The notes beneath the pieces are model-generated. The model worked only from the letters and a program-made list of their open reading frames with translations. It made no database searches and was not told the origin of the DNA. Positions 1 to 7,331 of a stretch of DNA of 64,000 nucleotides are shown piece after piece. Position 1 is the first letter of the stretch, and each line of letters begins with the position of its first letter. The stretch spans positions 496,001 to 560,000 of the forward strand of contig NZ_JACHLB010000003.1 in the NCBI RefSeq assembly GCF_014207905.1. The letters are read 5' to 3'. Source of the stretch: Flavobacterium notoginsengisoli (GTDB taxonomy: Bacteria > Bacteroidota > Bacteroidia > Flavobacteriales > Flavobacteriaceae). The translations under genes were made by a program, and so were the position numbers.

Positions 1-560
1 AAAATCAGATTCAGCCTCATTTTTTCTTCAATACACTAAACAACTTATACGCTTTATCTCTTGAATCTTCTAAAAAAGTTCCAGATGTAATTATCAAACT
101 TTCCAATTTAATGGAATATGTGCTTTATGATGTAAAAGGAACTAAGTTTGTACCTTTATTAAAAGAAATCGATTATATCCAGAACTATATTGAAATCGAA
201 AAACTGCGTTTTGCAAATGTAGAAGTCACTATCAATTTAGAGTCGCCAATTGAAGACGTTGTCGTACCTCCACTAATTTTCATATCATTGGTAGAAAATG
301 CTTTTAAACATGGAGGTTTAAACAATAAAAACCTAAAAATCAAAATCAACTGCAAGGTTATCGACAATAAAATACTTGATTTTGAAATCTTAAATAATTT
401 TGTAATTTCACAAAATCATAATCCAAAAAAAGGAATTGGTTTAGTAAATACCAAAAAGAGATTAAAGTTGATTTACAAAAACAATTTCAGCCTCAAACAA
501 AAAACCAAACTAAATTTCTACATAATCCGATTACAAATACCTACTCAGAATGAAGATTAA
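1..560 (+). CDS. LytS/YehU-type sensor histidine kinase, C-terminal part (cut by window start)
   Basis: The open frame runs in from the window edge (first full codon at base 3), so this is the C-terminal about 185 residues of a larger kinase. The visible start reads QIQPHFFFNTLNNL, the His_kinase (PF06580) phospho-acceptor motif of LytS-type kinases, with the histidine codon at 18-20. It is followed by an N-box (LVENAFKHGG) and a glycine-rich GIGLVNTKKRL ATP-binding motif. The stop overlaps the start of the LytTR response regulator by 11 bases, so the two are co-transcribed partners. The sensory and membrane part lies outside the window. An internal ATG at 111 is not the real start, because conserved kinase sequence precedes it. 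Confidence 0.93.
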   Translation, partial: NQIQPHFFFNTLNNLYALSLESSKKVPDVIIKLSNLMEYVLYDVKGTKFVPLLKEIDYIQNYIEIEKLRFANVEVTINLESPIEDVVVPPLIFISLVENAFKHGGLNNKNLKIKINCKVIDNKILDFEILNNFVISQNHNPKKGIGLVNTKKRLKLIYKNNFSLKQKTKLNFYIIRLQIPTQNED

Positions 561-1251
561 ATGCGTGTTAATTGATGATGAGCCATTAGCAATCAAGGTT
601 CTGGAAAATTATTTTACCAATTTTACAGATTTTGAAATAATAGCAACATTCAATAATTCTCTAGAAGCGCTCGATTTTATTAACAGTACAACTGTCGATG
701 CCGTCTTTCTAGATATCAACATGCCAATGATGACTGGTTTTGAACTAATCAGTCTAATTGAAAGTAAAACCAAAGTAATCATTACAACGGCATTTAGAGA
801 ATTTGCTGCAGAAAGCTACGATCTTGATGTTTTAGATTATTTAGTAAAACCTATTCCGCTTCCTAGATTCATTAAATGCATCAATAAAATAACAACCGAA
901 TACAATCTCAAAAACAATATTAAAGTTGAGACTGCAAAAGGTGATTCTCATATTTTTATTAAAGTCGATAAAAAAATGATGAAAATTAATATTGAAGAAA
1001 TTTTGTTTGTAGAAGGAATGAAAGAATACATCAAAGTAGTGACTCCAGACAAAACCTATATTACCCATAAATCTCTTACCTCTTTATCGGAAGAATTGCC
1101 CGCAGATAAATTTCTAAGAATACATAAATCTTATGTAATTGCATTAAACAAGGTGAAATCTATAGAAGGAAACCGCGTTCAAATACAATCTTATAACATT
1201 CCGATAGGTAGAAATTACAGCAAAGAGGTCAAAAACAAAATACTAGAATAA
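550..1251 (+). CDS. LytTR-family response regulator
   Basis: This 233-residue protein has an N-terminal receiver domain (acidic pair at D9-D10, phospho-acceptor D55 in VFLDINMPMMTG, conserved lysine in YLVKPI) and a C-terminal LytTR DNA-binding domain from about residue 133, with the typical FVEGMKEYIKV and FLRIHKSYVIAL segments. It overlaps the upstream LytS-type kinase by 11 bases and is its cognate output. LytTR regulators bind DNA through a beta-rich domain. The target is unknown. The adjacent sugar transporter is a possible target, but its own upstream gap of 174 bases makes it a separate unit. Confidence 0.95.
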   Translation: MKIKCVLIDDEPLAIKVLENYFTNFTDFEIIATFNNSLEALDFINSTTVDAVFLDINMPMMTGFELISLIESKTKVIITTAFREFAAESYDLDVLDYLVKPIPLPRFIKCINKITTEYNLKNNIKVETAKGDSHIFIKVDKKMMKINIEEILFVEGMKEYIKVVTPDKTYITHKSLTSLSEELPADKFLRIHKSYVIALNKVKSIEGNRVQIQSYNIPIGRNYSKEVKNKILE

Positions 1252-1300
1252 AATATAATTACGAATTACATTTTCTAAGTGGGTTAAAATTAACACTTTG

Positions 1301-1331
1301 TTGAAAAAATAAAGCCGTTGGTATAAATTTA
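1301..1331 (+). promoter_or_regulatory. candidate promoter of the sugar transporter gene
   Basis: TTG at 1301-1303 is followed after 20 bases by TAAATTTA at 1324-1331, one mismatch from the Bacteroidota -7 consensus TAnnTTTG. A second possible -7 (TATATTTA, 1376-1383) lies closer to the gene but has no well-spaced -33 box. This is weak evidence in AT-rich DNA. Confidence 0.3.
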
Positions 1332-1425
1332 ACATTATTTATACCTTTTTATTTTTTTTTGATAATCCTAACAAATATATTTACGGTCTTCAAAAAACAA
1401 TAAATAAAAAATTAACCTTATTATT

Positions 1426-2895
1426 ATGAGTTCAGAAAATGTGCAAACCAAATGGGGGCAATTTATCTCGTTGATAATCGTCTTTTTCTTTTGGGGTTTT
1501 GTTGGTTCTGCCAATGACATCCTGATTCCAGTATTCAAAAAAGTATTTACTTTATCGCAAGTACAATCACAATTAGTAGCATGGGCATTTTATGCTGCAT
1601 ACTTTGTAGGATCGATAATCTTCTTTTTAGTTTCTTTAAAGCTTGACGTACTCCAAAAGTTCGGCTATAAAAGAACACTTTCAGCTGGTTTACTTCTTTC
1701 TGCTGTTGGATCGTTTTTATTCATTCCAGCCGCAACTATGGAAAGTTTCCCTTTCTTCTTAACTGCTTTGTTTACTGTTGGTTTAGGTTTCTCTATTCAG
1801 CAAATTGTAGCAAATCCATTAGCAATTAAAATGGGAAGTCCGAACACTGGGGCGCACCGTTTAACGCTTGCTGGAGGTATCAACTCTTTCGGAACAACAA
1901 TCGGAGCGATTTTATTAGGTATCGCGTTATTCGGAATGGGTGACAATAAAAAAACAGCACTTTCATTAGAAGATATTAAATTACCATTTATCATCCTTGG
2001 TCTTGCTTTTATCATTGTAGCGGTTTTCATGAATTTTTCTAAAATTGAAGATCCAGAAAAAGAAGAAGAGGCTGTTATTAAAGACAAACACAGTAGTTTC
2101 AACATTCTTGATTACCCACAATTATACTTGGGTATGTTAGGAATTTTCATTTACGTTGGAACAGAAGTAACTATCATTAGTAATTTACCAGCTTTATTGC
2201 ACACAAGCGAGTTCGGTAATGTACTAGAAGATGCTATTGCACCTTTTATCGCCCTTTATTGGGGAAGTTTGATGATTGGACGTTGGAATGGTGGTGTAAA
2301 CGTATTTAACACTTCTAATCTAGTAAACACAGCTTTAAAATTTATTGTGCCAGCTGCTGCATTTGGAGTAATTATTGGAGCTAATATATTTGCTGCACAT
2401 GATGTTTCTTCATTCTACATCTACCCACTTTGGATCTTATTGTTTATTGCAGTAAGTTTTGTTGGAGGTAAAAATGCTGGAAAAACTTTAATGCTTTTCG
2501 GAGCTTCAGGATTAATAATGATGGTTTTAGGTCTAGTTTGGCCAAATCCAGAAATTGCTAAATTCTTCTTCATCTCTGGAGGTTTATTCTTATCTATTAT
2601 GTGGCCTTCTATCTTCGATCTAGCAATTGCAGGTTTAGGAAAAAACACAGGAAAAGCGTCTTCTTTCTTAATTATGATGATTCTTGGAGGTGGAGTAATT
2701 CCATTAATTCAAGGAAGTATTTGTGATTTTGATATTTCTCATCCAGGAGGAATCTTCGGAATTACTTGGACACACTTCTCTTACATTGTACCACTTCTAG
2801 GTTTTGCTTATTTAGGATTCTATGGTTTCTATTGCCCTAAAATTCTTAAAAAACAAGGAATCAGCCACGTAGAAAGCGAAGGCGGCGGACATTAA
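1426..2895 (+). CDS. FucP/GlucP-type sugar:proton MFS transporter
   Basis: The 489-residue inner-membrane protein has about 12 hydrophobic segments. It shows family-typical features of the FucP (fucose/glucose/galactose) branch of the major facilitator superfamily: the N-terminal FFFWGFVGSANDILIPVFK segment, then GFSIQQIVANPLA and LTLAGGINSFGT in the first half. A charged central loop (about residues 205-225, KIEDPEKEEEA) separates the two halves. It stands alone with its own upstream gap and a strong terminator. The sugar cannot be told from sequence; proton symport is the family mechanism. Confidence 0.9.
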   Translation: MSSENVQTKWGQFISLIIVFFFWGFVGSANDILIPVFKKVFTLSQVQSQLVAWAFYAAYFVGSIIFFLVSLKLDVLQKFGYKRTLSAGLLLSAVGSFLFIPAATMESFPFFLTALFTVGLGFSIQQIVANPLAIKMGSPNTGAHRLTLAGGINSFGTTIGAILLGIALFGMGDNKKTALSLEDIKLPFIILGLAFIIVAVFMNFSKIEDPEKEEEAVIKDKHSSFNILDYPQLYLGMLGIFIYVGTEVTIISNLPALLHTSEFGNVLEDAIAPFIALYWGSLMIGRWNGGVNVFNTSNLVNTALKFIVPAAAFGVIIGANIFAAHDVSSFYIYPLWILLFIAVSFVGGKNAGKTLMLFGASGLIMMVLGLVWPNPEIAKFFFISGGLFLSIMWPSIFDLAIAGLGKNTGKASSFLIMMILGGGVIPLIQGSICDFDISHPGGIFGITWTHFSYIVPLLGFAYLGFYGFYCPKILKKQGISHVESEGGGH

Positions 2896-2916
2896 AATTT
2901 CAAAAACAACAATATA

Positions 2917-2961
2917 AAAAAATCCAAATTCCAATTTACAAAACGGAATTTGGATTTTTTT
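2917..2961 (+). terminator. rho-independent terminator after the sugar transporter
   Basis: The arms AATCCAAATTCC (2921-2932) and GGAATTTGGATT (2945-2956) are perfectly complementary around a 12-base loop, and a run of T follows to 2961. Confidence 0.85.
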
Positions 2962-2980
2962 ATTTCAAAAAAGATAAAAC

Positions 2981-3012
2981 CTTAGAATCTTAGTATCTCA
3001 GAACCTTAGCTC
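2981..3012 (+). repeat. 4 x 8-bp CTTAG-type tandem repeat
   Basis: Four degenerate 8-base units (CTTAGAAT, CTTAGTAT, CTCAGAAC, CTTAGCTC) lie just beyond the stop codon of the minus-strand gene at 3016. The same unit type recurs at 21102-21133, also just past a minus-strand stop. Confidence 0.8.
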
Positions 3013-3015
3013 CTT

Positions 3016-3510
3016 TTATTTCGCATTAATAATATTACTTAAATTCTTTTTAAATATCGCCTTATTTTGTGCCGTTAAAGGATAAACAACATCTTTATCA
3101 GCATGAACTATTACTTTATCGATATCCGCTTTTAAAAGCGCTTCAGGATTTGCAATTTTAAGCGTGCACGCTCCATCAAAAAAGCCATCATCTTCTATTG
3201 TTTTTTTCGCTTCTATGACTGTTCCATCACTTAAAACTGCCGAAATTTTCATTTCGCTATTTAAAGTTTTAGAATAAAAACCATCCATCACCAACATTAA
3301 ACGATATGAGTTTTTCAATTCTGGTCCTTTAAATTCATGTCTGGTAATATTATACTTTAAACCTTTAGCCAAAGTTTGAAATTTAACCGAACAATCTAGT
3401 TCGTAGGTTGCCACATCGCCAGCGTCGTTTACAGAAGTAATCACTTTAGCTTGGGCATTTATTGAAGAATTCACAATCAAAAAAGACAACAAAACAAATA
3501 GTACTTTCAT
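3016..3510 (-). CDS. secreted protein of unknown function
   Basis: A 164-residue protein if started at the ATG at 3510, which gives a clean signal peptide (MKVLFVLLSFLIVNSSINAQ, cleavage near residue 19). A TTG 21 bases upstream (3531) is also in frame but would put extra residues before the signal. The mature part is a small beta-rich domain with no motif I recognise. It is a single-gene unit followed by the CTTAG repeat. Export to periplasm or outer surface is likely; function is unknown. Confidence 0.75.
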   Translation of the reverse strand: MKVLFVLLSFLIVNSSINAQAKVITSVNDAGDVATYELDCSVKFQTLAKGLKYNITRHEFKGPELKNSYRLMLVMDGFYSKTLNSEMKISAVLSDGTVIEAKKTIEDDGFFDGACTLKIANPEALLKADIDKVIVHADKDVVYPLTAQNKAIFKKNLSNIINAK

Positions 3511-3543
3511 AATCAATTGTTTAAGATTCAATATAAAAGTAAA

Positions 3544-3581
3544 AAAAATCGCCTTTTCTCGTTAGAAAAAAGACGATTTTT
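3544..3581 (-). terminator. terminator after the transaldolase gene
   Basis: An interrupted inverted repeat (AAAATCG at 3546-3552 pairs with CGATTTT at 3574-3580, continued inwards by CTTTT/AAAAG) ends in eight T on the minus strand. Confidence 0.65.
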
Positions 3582-3601
3582 ATTTTGTAAGTATCTAAGG
3601 A

Positions 3602-4258
3602 TTACTTGTTTCCTTTCTCAAAGTCAGCTACGAATTGAGCTAAACCAATATCAGTTAATGGGTGTTTCAACAATCCGTAAATTGCAGAAAGTGGTCCAGT
3701 CATAACATCAGCACCAATTTTAGCACAGTTTACAATGTGCATTGTGTGACGTACAGAAGCTGCTAAAATTTGAGTTTCGTATCCGTAGTTATCATAAACT
3801 TCTCTAATTTCTTGGATCAAGTTTAATCCGTCTGTAGAAACGTCATCTAAACGTCCAACAAAAGGAGAAACATAAGTAGCTCCAGCTTTTGCAGCCAAAA
3901 TAGCTTGTCCTACAGAGAAAACAAGAGTTACGTTTGTTTTAATTCCTTTATCAGAAAAATATTTTGCTGCCATAACACCTTCCTTAGTCATAGGAAGTTT
4001 TACAACGATTTGGTCATGTAATTCAGCTAACTCCTCACCTTCTTTAACCATTCCGTCAAAATCCAATGCATTAACTTCAGCACTTACATCACCTTCAACA
4101 AGATTACAGATGTCAACATAATGCTTCAAAATGTTGTTTTTTCCAGTGATTCCTTCTTTTGCCATCAAAGACGGGTTAGTTGTTACACCATCCAAAACAC
4201 CTAAAGCTTGTGCTTCTTTAATTTGAGCTAAATTAGCTGTGTCAATAAAAAATTTCAT
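3602..4258 (-). CDS. tal: transaldolase (small FSA/TalC-type fold)
   Basis: This 218-residue TIM-barrel protein is full length for the small transaldolase subfamily, acting in the non-oxidative pentose phosphate pathway by moving a dihydroxyacetone unit. Visible active-site residues are D6, T26/N28 (GVTTNPSL), Schiff-base lysine K87 (VVKLPMT), E61 and F133 (SPFVGRLDD). Fructose-6-phosphate aldolases have Gln and Tyr at the last two positions, so E61 and F133 argue for transaldolase rather than aldolase activity. It has its own terminator and a 247-base upstream gap holding a GC-rich palindromic element. Confidence 0.92.
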   Translation of the reverse strand: MKFFIDTANLAQIKEAQALGVLDGVTTNPSLMAKEGITGKNNILKHYVDICNLVEGDVSAEVNALDFDGMVKEGEELAELHDQIVVKLPMTKEGVMAAKYFSDKGIKTNVTLVFSVGQAILAAKAGATYVSPFVGRLDDVSTDGLNLIQEIREVYDNYGYETQILAASVRHTMHIVNCAKIGADVMTGPLSAIYGLLKHPLTDIGLAQFVADFEKGNK

Positions 4259-4290
4259 AATTTATATTATTTAAATTGTGTTGATTATTC

Positions 4291-4415
4291 TGGGCGCGAC
4301 CATATTTGCAAAAGACGCACCCATCAGAACGTATATAAGCGCTTTTTCAAATCTGGTCAGGCTATCTGCTCCGCCGCGGCGGACTTTTCCTATCCCTCAC
4401 GCAAACGCAGGTGCA
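4291..4415 (-). other. GC-rich palindromic intergenic element, candidate structured RNA or dispersed repeat
   Basis: This gap is clearly richer in G and C than its surroundings. It is centred on the perfect 14-base palindrome TCCGCCGCGGCGGA (4370-4383). Read on the minus strand it has GAGGGATAG before and AGATAGCCTGACC after the palindrome. That layout resembles the element at 20271-20370 and the dispersed intergenic elements of flavobacteria (possibly Flavo-1-like). The resemblance to a named RNA family comes from memory and was not searched. Confidence 0.4.
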
Positions 4416-4505
4416 AAATTACGAAATCAATACCAATAACAATTTCAAAAACGAAATCAATTTGTAAATTATATGAAAATTCACAAAATATTTACAAACA
4501 GTAAA

Positions 4506-4697
4506 TTATTTGTTTCTGTTTAGTTCTTTCAATTCGTCTCTGATTTCTTCCAAAACCCTCAAAGTATCTTCTTTATAAGTTTCTGCATTATTAATTTTAT
4601 CGCTAACCGCTCCTAAAATTCTTCGAATCACAAACCAAATAACCAGTAAAACTAAAACACCAAAAACAGCTGGTAAATATTCCGCAATCTTCTCCAT
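4506..4697 (-). CDS. small single-pass membrane protein
   Basis: The 63-residue protein has one hydrophobic helix (about residues 8-28, LPAVFGVLVLLVIWFVI) followed by a charged amphipathic helix ending in EEIRDELKELNRNK. It lies 4 bases downstream of the SDR gene in the same direction, so the two are translated from one message. The layout suggests a membrane-anchored short coiled coil. No function can be assigned. Confidence 0.7.
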   Translation of the reverse strand: MEKIAEYLPAVFGVLVLLVIWFVIRRILGAVSDKINNAETYKEDTLRVLEEIRDELKELNRNK

Positions 4698-4701
4698 AAG
4701 T

Positions 4702-5505
4702 TTATAATTTATAATGGTTCATTAGCATTTTTTCATACATTTTATCTGGAAGCGCACGTTTCAAAACAATCGAAAACTTCTGCATAAAAGCACCAACTTT
4801 ATAATGCACATTTGGTTTTTTAGTTTGGATAATTTTATAAACCGCTTCAGCCATTTCATTCGGATTGCTTCCTGCATCAACATGCTCATTCATAGTGGCC
4901 AAAACACCACCGTAAACCGCTTCATAAGCAGAATCTTTAATAACTGGCGCATGATAACGTCCCGCTGCAATATTGGTTGCAAAATCTCCTGGCGCAACAT
5001 TCGTAATCTCAATCCCGAAAGATTTAACTTCCATTCTCAAAGCCTCAGTAATTAATTCCAAAGCTCCTTTTGATGCTGAATAAACACTTCTGTAAGGAAG
5101 TCCCATATAACCCGCAATTGAAGTAATATTGATAATTAATCCAGAATTTTGTTTGCGCATTTGTGGCAAAACCGCTTTCATCACTTCAATCGGACCAAAG
5201 AAGTTTGTCTCAACGTTATTTCTGATTTCTTCTGTCGGAATTTCTTCCAAAGGCCCTGTAATTCCTACTCCCGCATTATTTATAACAATATCTAATCTTC
5301 CTGAAGTTTCGATAATTTTAGAAACAGCTTTTTGAATAGATTCTGCATTTCGAACATCTAAAGCAACCAAAGGAAAAACAGAATTGACAACTTTATCAGG
5401 ATTACGGCTTGTTCCGTAAACAACGAAACCTTTTTGATGTAAAAATTCACCAATAGATTTTCCGATTCCTGATGATCCTCCGGTAATTAAAACGACTTTA
5501 TTCAT
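4702..5505 (-). CDS. classical short-chain dehydrogenase/reductase
   Basis: The 267-residue protein has the full classical SDR set: the cofactor motif TGGSSGIG at residues 8-15, NNAG at 76-79, and the catalytic S129, Y142 and K146 (YSASK). The C-terminal 60 residues are basic and hydrophobic (KVGAFMQKFSIVLKRALPDKMYEKML), as in SDRs acting on lipophilic substrates at the membrane. It heads a short unit with the 63-residue membrane protein. Substrate is unknown; NADP is likely because of the TSR segment after beta-2 (residues 32-34). Confidence 0.9.
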   Translation of the reverse strand: MNKVVLITGGSSGIGKSIGEFLHQKGFVVYGTSRNPDKVVNSVFPLVALDVRNAESIQKAVSKIIETSGRLDIVINNAGVGITGPLEEIPTEEIRNNVETNFFGPIEVMKAVLPQMRKQNSGLIINITSIAGYMGLPYRSVYSASKGALELITEALRMEVKSFGIEITNVAPGDFATNIAAGRYHAPVIKDSAYEAVYGGVLATMNEHVDAGSNPNEMAEAVYKIIQTKKPNVHYKVGAFMQKFSIVLKRALPDKMYEKMLMNHYKL

Positions 5506-5524
5506 TTTTTGAGTTATGAGTTTT

Positions 5525-5902
5525 TTAATGATCTAACCAGTATTTAAATTCGAGCTTAGATTCTAATTCTTTTATTAATATAGAATCTGTAATTTCTTTT
5601 GAGAAATCTACAATGATTTTATTAGGATCGATAGTAGAATAATCTAAGACATAATATTTATTTAATGCAACTTCACTATTTTCCGGACATCCACCTGAAC
5701 TATTTCTATACAATTTACCATCAACACAATATTTCACAAACGCCTCCGTAGATTTTGGAAATTGTTTACAGAAAGTATATTTACAAATTGTTCGGGCTCG
5801 ATTATCTCTAATTTCTTTTCTATAGTTAAAATGTCTAAAAAAAAGATATCCCAAACCGACAATCAGAATAATTAAAAATATTTTTGAAAGTTTGTCACTC
5901 AT
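5525..5902 (-). CDS. small N-terminally anchored protein, unknown function
   Basis: A 125-residue protein when started at the ATG at 5902; a TTG at 5923 is in frame but less likely. A hydrophobic helix (KIFLIILIVGLGYLFF) near the N-terminus should anchor it, leaving a soluble domain with four cysteines (CKYTFC, KYCVDG, GGCPEN) that could form disulfides outside the membrane. It lies 19 bases upstream of the SDR gene on the same strand and may be co-transcribed with it. No family recognised. Confidence 0.65.
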   Translation of the reverse strand: MSDKLSKIFLIILIVGLGYLFFRHFNYRKEIRDNRARTICKYTFCKQFPKSTEAFVKYCVDGKLYRNSSGGCPENSEVALNKYYVLDYSTIDPNKIIVDFSKEITDSILIKELESKLEFKYWLDH

Positions 5903-5924
5903 ATTTAATTTCCAGATGACCAAA

Positions 5925-5952
5925 AATAAAAAAATCTTCCAGAAGGAAGATT
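5925..5952 (-). terminator. terminator of the SRP RNA gene
   Basis: AATCTTCC (5933-5940) and GGAAGATT (5945-5952) form a perfect 8-bp stem with a 4-base loop. On the minus strand it is followed by seven T, downstream of the SRP RNA. Confidence 0.8.
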
Positions 5953-5983
5953 ACAAAGTAAAAAATTCTAAAAAATAAAAAAT

Positions 5984-6076
5984 GGCAAGCGACCTACATC
6001 GCACCGCTCAACCACGTACCCTTGCTATGTTCCCATCCTGGGGGAGTCTGCAGGAGCTGGTCGTGTAGGACTTGCC
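5984..6076 (-). ncRNA. ffs: signal recognition particle RNA (small bacterial 4.5S type)
   Basis: About 93 bases on the minus strand fold into one long rod: the 5' end GGCAAG and 3' end GCTTGCC pair, as do TCCTACA and TGTAGG just inside. The tip carries the Ffh-binding domain, recognisable from CCCAGGATGGGAACATAGCAAGGG with its asymmetric AGCA and CAGG strands (base runs at about 6018-6041). It is preceded by a near-perfect Bacteroidota promoter and followed by a terminator, which fixes its ends within a few bases. It targets ribosomes making membrane proteins, with Ffh. Confidence 0.88.
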
Positions 6077-6080
6077 GGTG

Positions 6081-6110
6081 CAAATATACAACCTTTTTAT
6101 ATTTTTGCAA
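6081..6110 (-). promoter_or_regulatory. promoter of the SRP RNA gene
   Basis: On the minus strand TTG (6110-6108), a 19-base spacer and TATATTTG (6088-6081) match the Bacteroidota consensus exactly. The box ends 4 bases before the RNA 5' end. It is the best promoter in the window. Confidence 0.85.
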
Positions 6111-6114
6111 GACC

Positions 6115-6146
6115 TTTGTTGCTATAAAAATATCGTCGTATATTGG
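6115..6146 (+). promoter_or_regulatory. candidate promoter of the glutaminyl cyclotransferase gene
   Basis: TTTG (6115-6118), a 20-base spacer and TATATTGG (6139-6146, one mismatch from TAnnTTTG) lie about 20 bases before the ATG. They are back to back with the SRP RNA promoter. Confidence 0.4.
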
Positions 6147-6165
6147 CTTATTCAAATTTTAAACT

Positions 6166-7218
6166 ATGAAAAAATATAACTTCCTAGCTGTCATTTTATT
6201 AGGAATTACTTTGGTTGGATGTGGAGATAAAAATAAAGCTGAAAATTCTTTATTTAATATCGATGATAGTGCTTTTCCTGCTCATTTTACGCAAAAAGAA
6301 GCGCTAACAATTGGAATTTTAAACCCAAAATCGAAAGAAATCGACAGCGTTGCCTACTTCATAAACGACCAAAGAGTTGGAAGTACAAAAGGTGCAAAAG
6401 AATTCAGATTTGAATTAGTAGATCAAAAATTGGGTTATCAACACCTAAAAGCGACTGTTTATTTTGGTGGAGATTCTTCTGATGCCACTAAAAGAATTGA
6501 AGTGGTTTCAGATGTGCAGCCAAAAGCCTTAAAGTTTAAAATAGTAAACACTTTTGCTCATGACAAAAAAGCTTTTACTGAAGGATTAGAATTTTATAAG
6601 GATACATTGTATGAAAGTACCGGACAAGAGGGAGCTTCATTTATAAAAAAATACGATTATAAAACAGGAAAAGTTTACAAACAAATTGATCTTGACCAGC
6701 AATATTTTGGAGAAGGAATTACATTTTTAAATGATAAATTATTCCAACTAACATACAAAAACAAAAAGGGTTTTATCTATAATGCTAAAACTTTAAAACT
6801 GGAAAAAACTTTTGATTACGAAAAAGATATTGAAGGCTGGGGAATGACAAATGACGGAAAGTACATTTACCAAACAGATGGAACTGAAAAAATATGGAAA
6901 GTTGATCCTTCTACTCAGAAAATGATTGATTACATCAACGTTTATTCGGGAGAATCAAAAATTAAAGCTGTAAACGAAATTGAATGGATAAATGGAAAAA
7001 TTTATGCAAATGTATGGTTCAAAGATGCTATTGCTGTTGTAAATCCAGAATCTGGAGCTGTTGAAGGAATTTTAGACTTATCAAGTTTGCGTAAAGAAAT
7101 GACTGACATCACCAAAGATGACGTTTTAAACGGTATTGCCTACAATCCTAAAACCAAAACTATTTTTGTTACAGGTAAAAACTGGAGCAAGATGTTCGAA
7201 ATTACCGTTTCAGAATAA
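6166..7218 (+). CDS. glutaminyl-peptide cyclotransferase, lipoprotein
   Basis: The 350-residue protein starts with a lipoprotein signal (lipobox LVGC, C19). A short N-terminal Ig-like region of about 110 residues precedes a plant-type glutamine cyclotransferase beta-propeller (PF05096), recognised from FTEGLEFYKDTLYESTGQEG, the FGEGITFLNDKLFQLTYK blade and EGWGMTNDGKYIYQTDG. The enzyme forms N-terminal pyroglutamate on peptides. In Bacteroidota many exported proteins begin with Gln after signal cleavage, so a periplasmic lipoprotein form fits protein maturation. It is a single gene, separated from hutI by a large palindrome. Confidence 0.9.
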   Translation: MKKYNFLAVILLGITLVGCGDKNKAENSLFNIDDSAFPAHFTQKEALTIGILNPKSKEIDSVAYFINDQRVGSTKGAKEFRFELVDQKLGYQHLKATVYFGGDSSDATKRIEVVSDVQPKALKFKIVNTFAHDKKAFTEGLEFYKDTLYESTGQEGASFIKKYDYKTGKVYKQIDLDQQYFGEGITFLNDKLFQLTYKNKKGFIYNAKTLKLEKTFDYEKDIEGWGMTNDGKYIYQTDGTEKIWKVDPSTQKMIDYINVYSGESKIKAVNEIEWINGKIYANVWFKDAIAVVNPESGAVEGILDLSSLRKEMTDITKDDVLNGIAYNPKTKTIFVTGKNWSKMFEITVSE

Positions 7219-7262
7219 AATAATAATTTTCAATTTTTAAATTCCAAATTCCAATTTGACAT

Positions 7263-7309
7263 AAATTTCACGAGTTTTCACAATTCATTAGTGAAAATTC
7301 GTGAAATTT
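7263..7309 (+). repeat. 19-bp palindromic GTGAAAATTCGTG element
   Basis: The arms at 7263-7281 and 7291-7309 are complementary over 19 bases with one G-U pair and a 9-base loop. The motif GTGAAA(A)TTCGTGAAATTT is itself internally repetitive. It may act as a bidirectional terminator for the cyclotransferase gene and lies only 22 bases before the hutI start. Confidence 0.75.
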
Positions 7310-7331
7310 GTGTTTTATACCGATATCAATA

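Noticed and set aside
3602..4258. Calling the small TIM-barrel enzyme fructose-6-phosphate aldolase
   Set aside because: Glu61 and Phe133 match transaldolase, not the Gln and Tyr of Fsa aldolases.
4291..4415. A tRNA or rRNA remnant as explanation of the GC-rich palindrome
   Set aside because: No acceptor-stem, anticodon or T-loop arrangement can be built; the palindrome has no loop of the right size.
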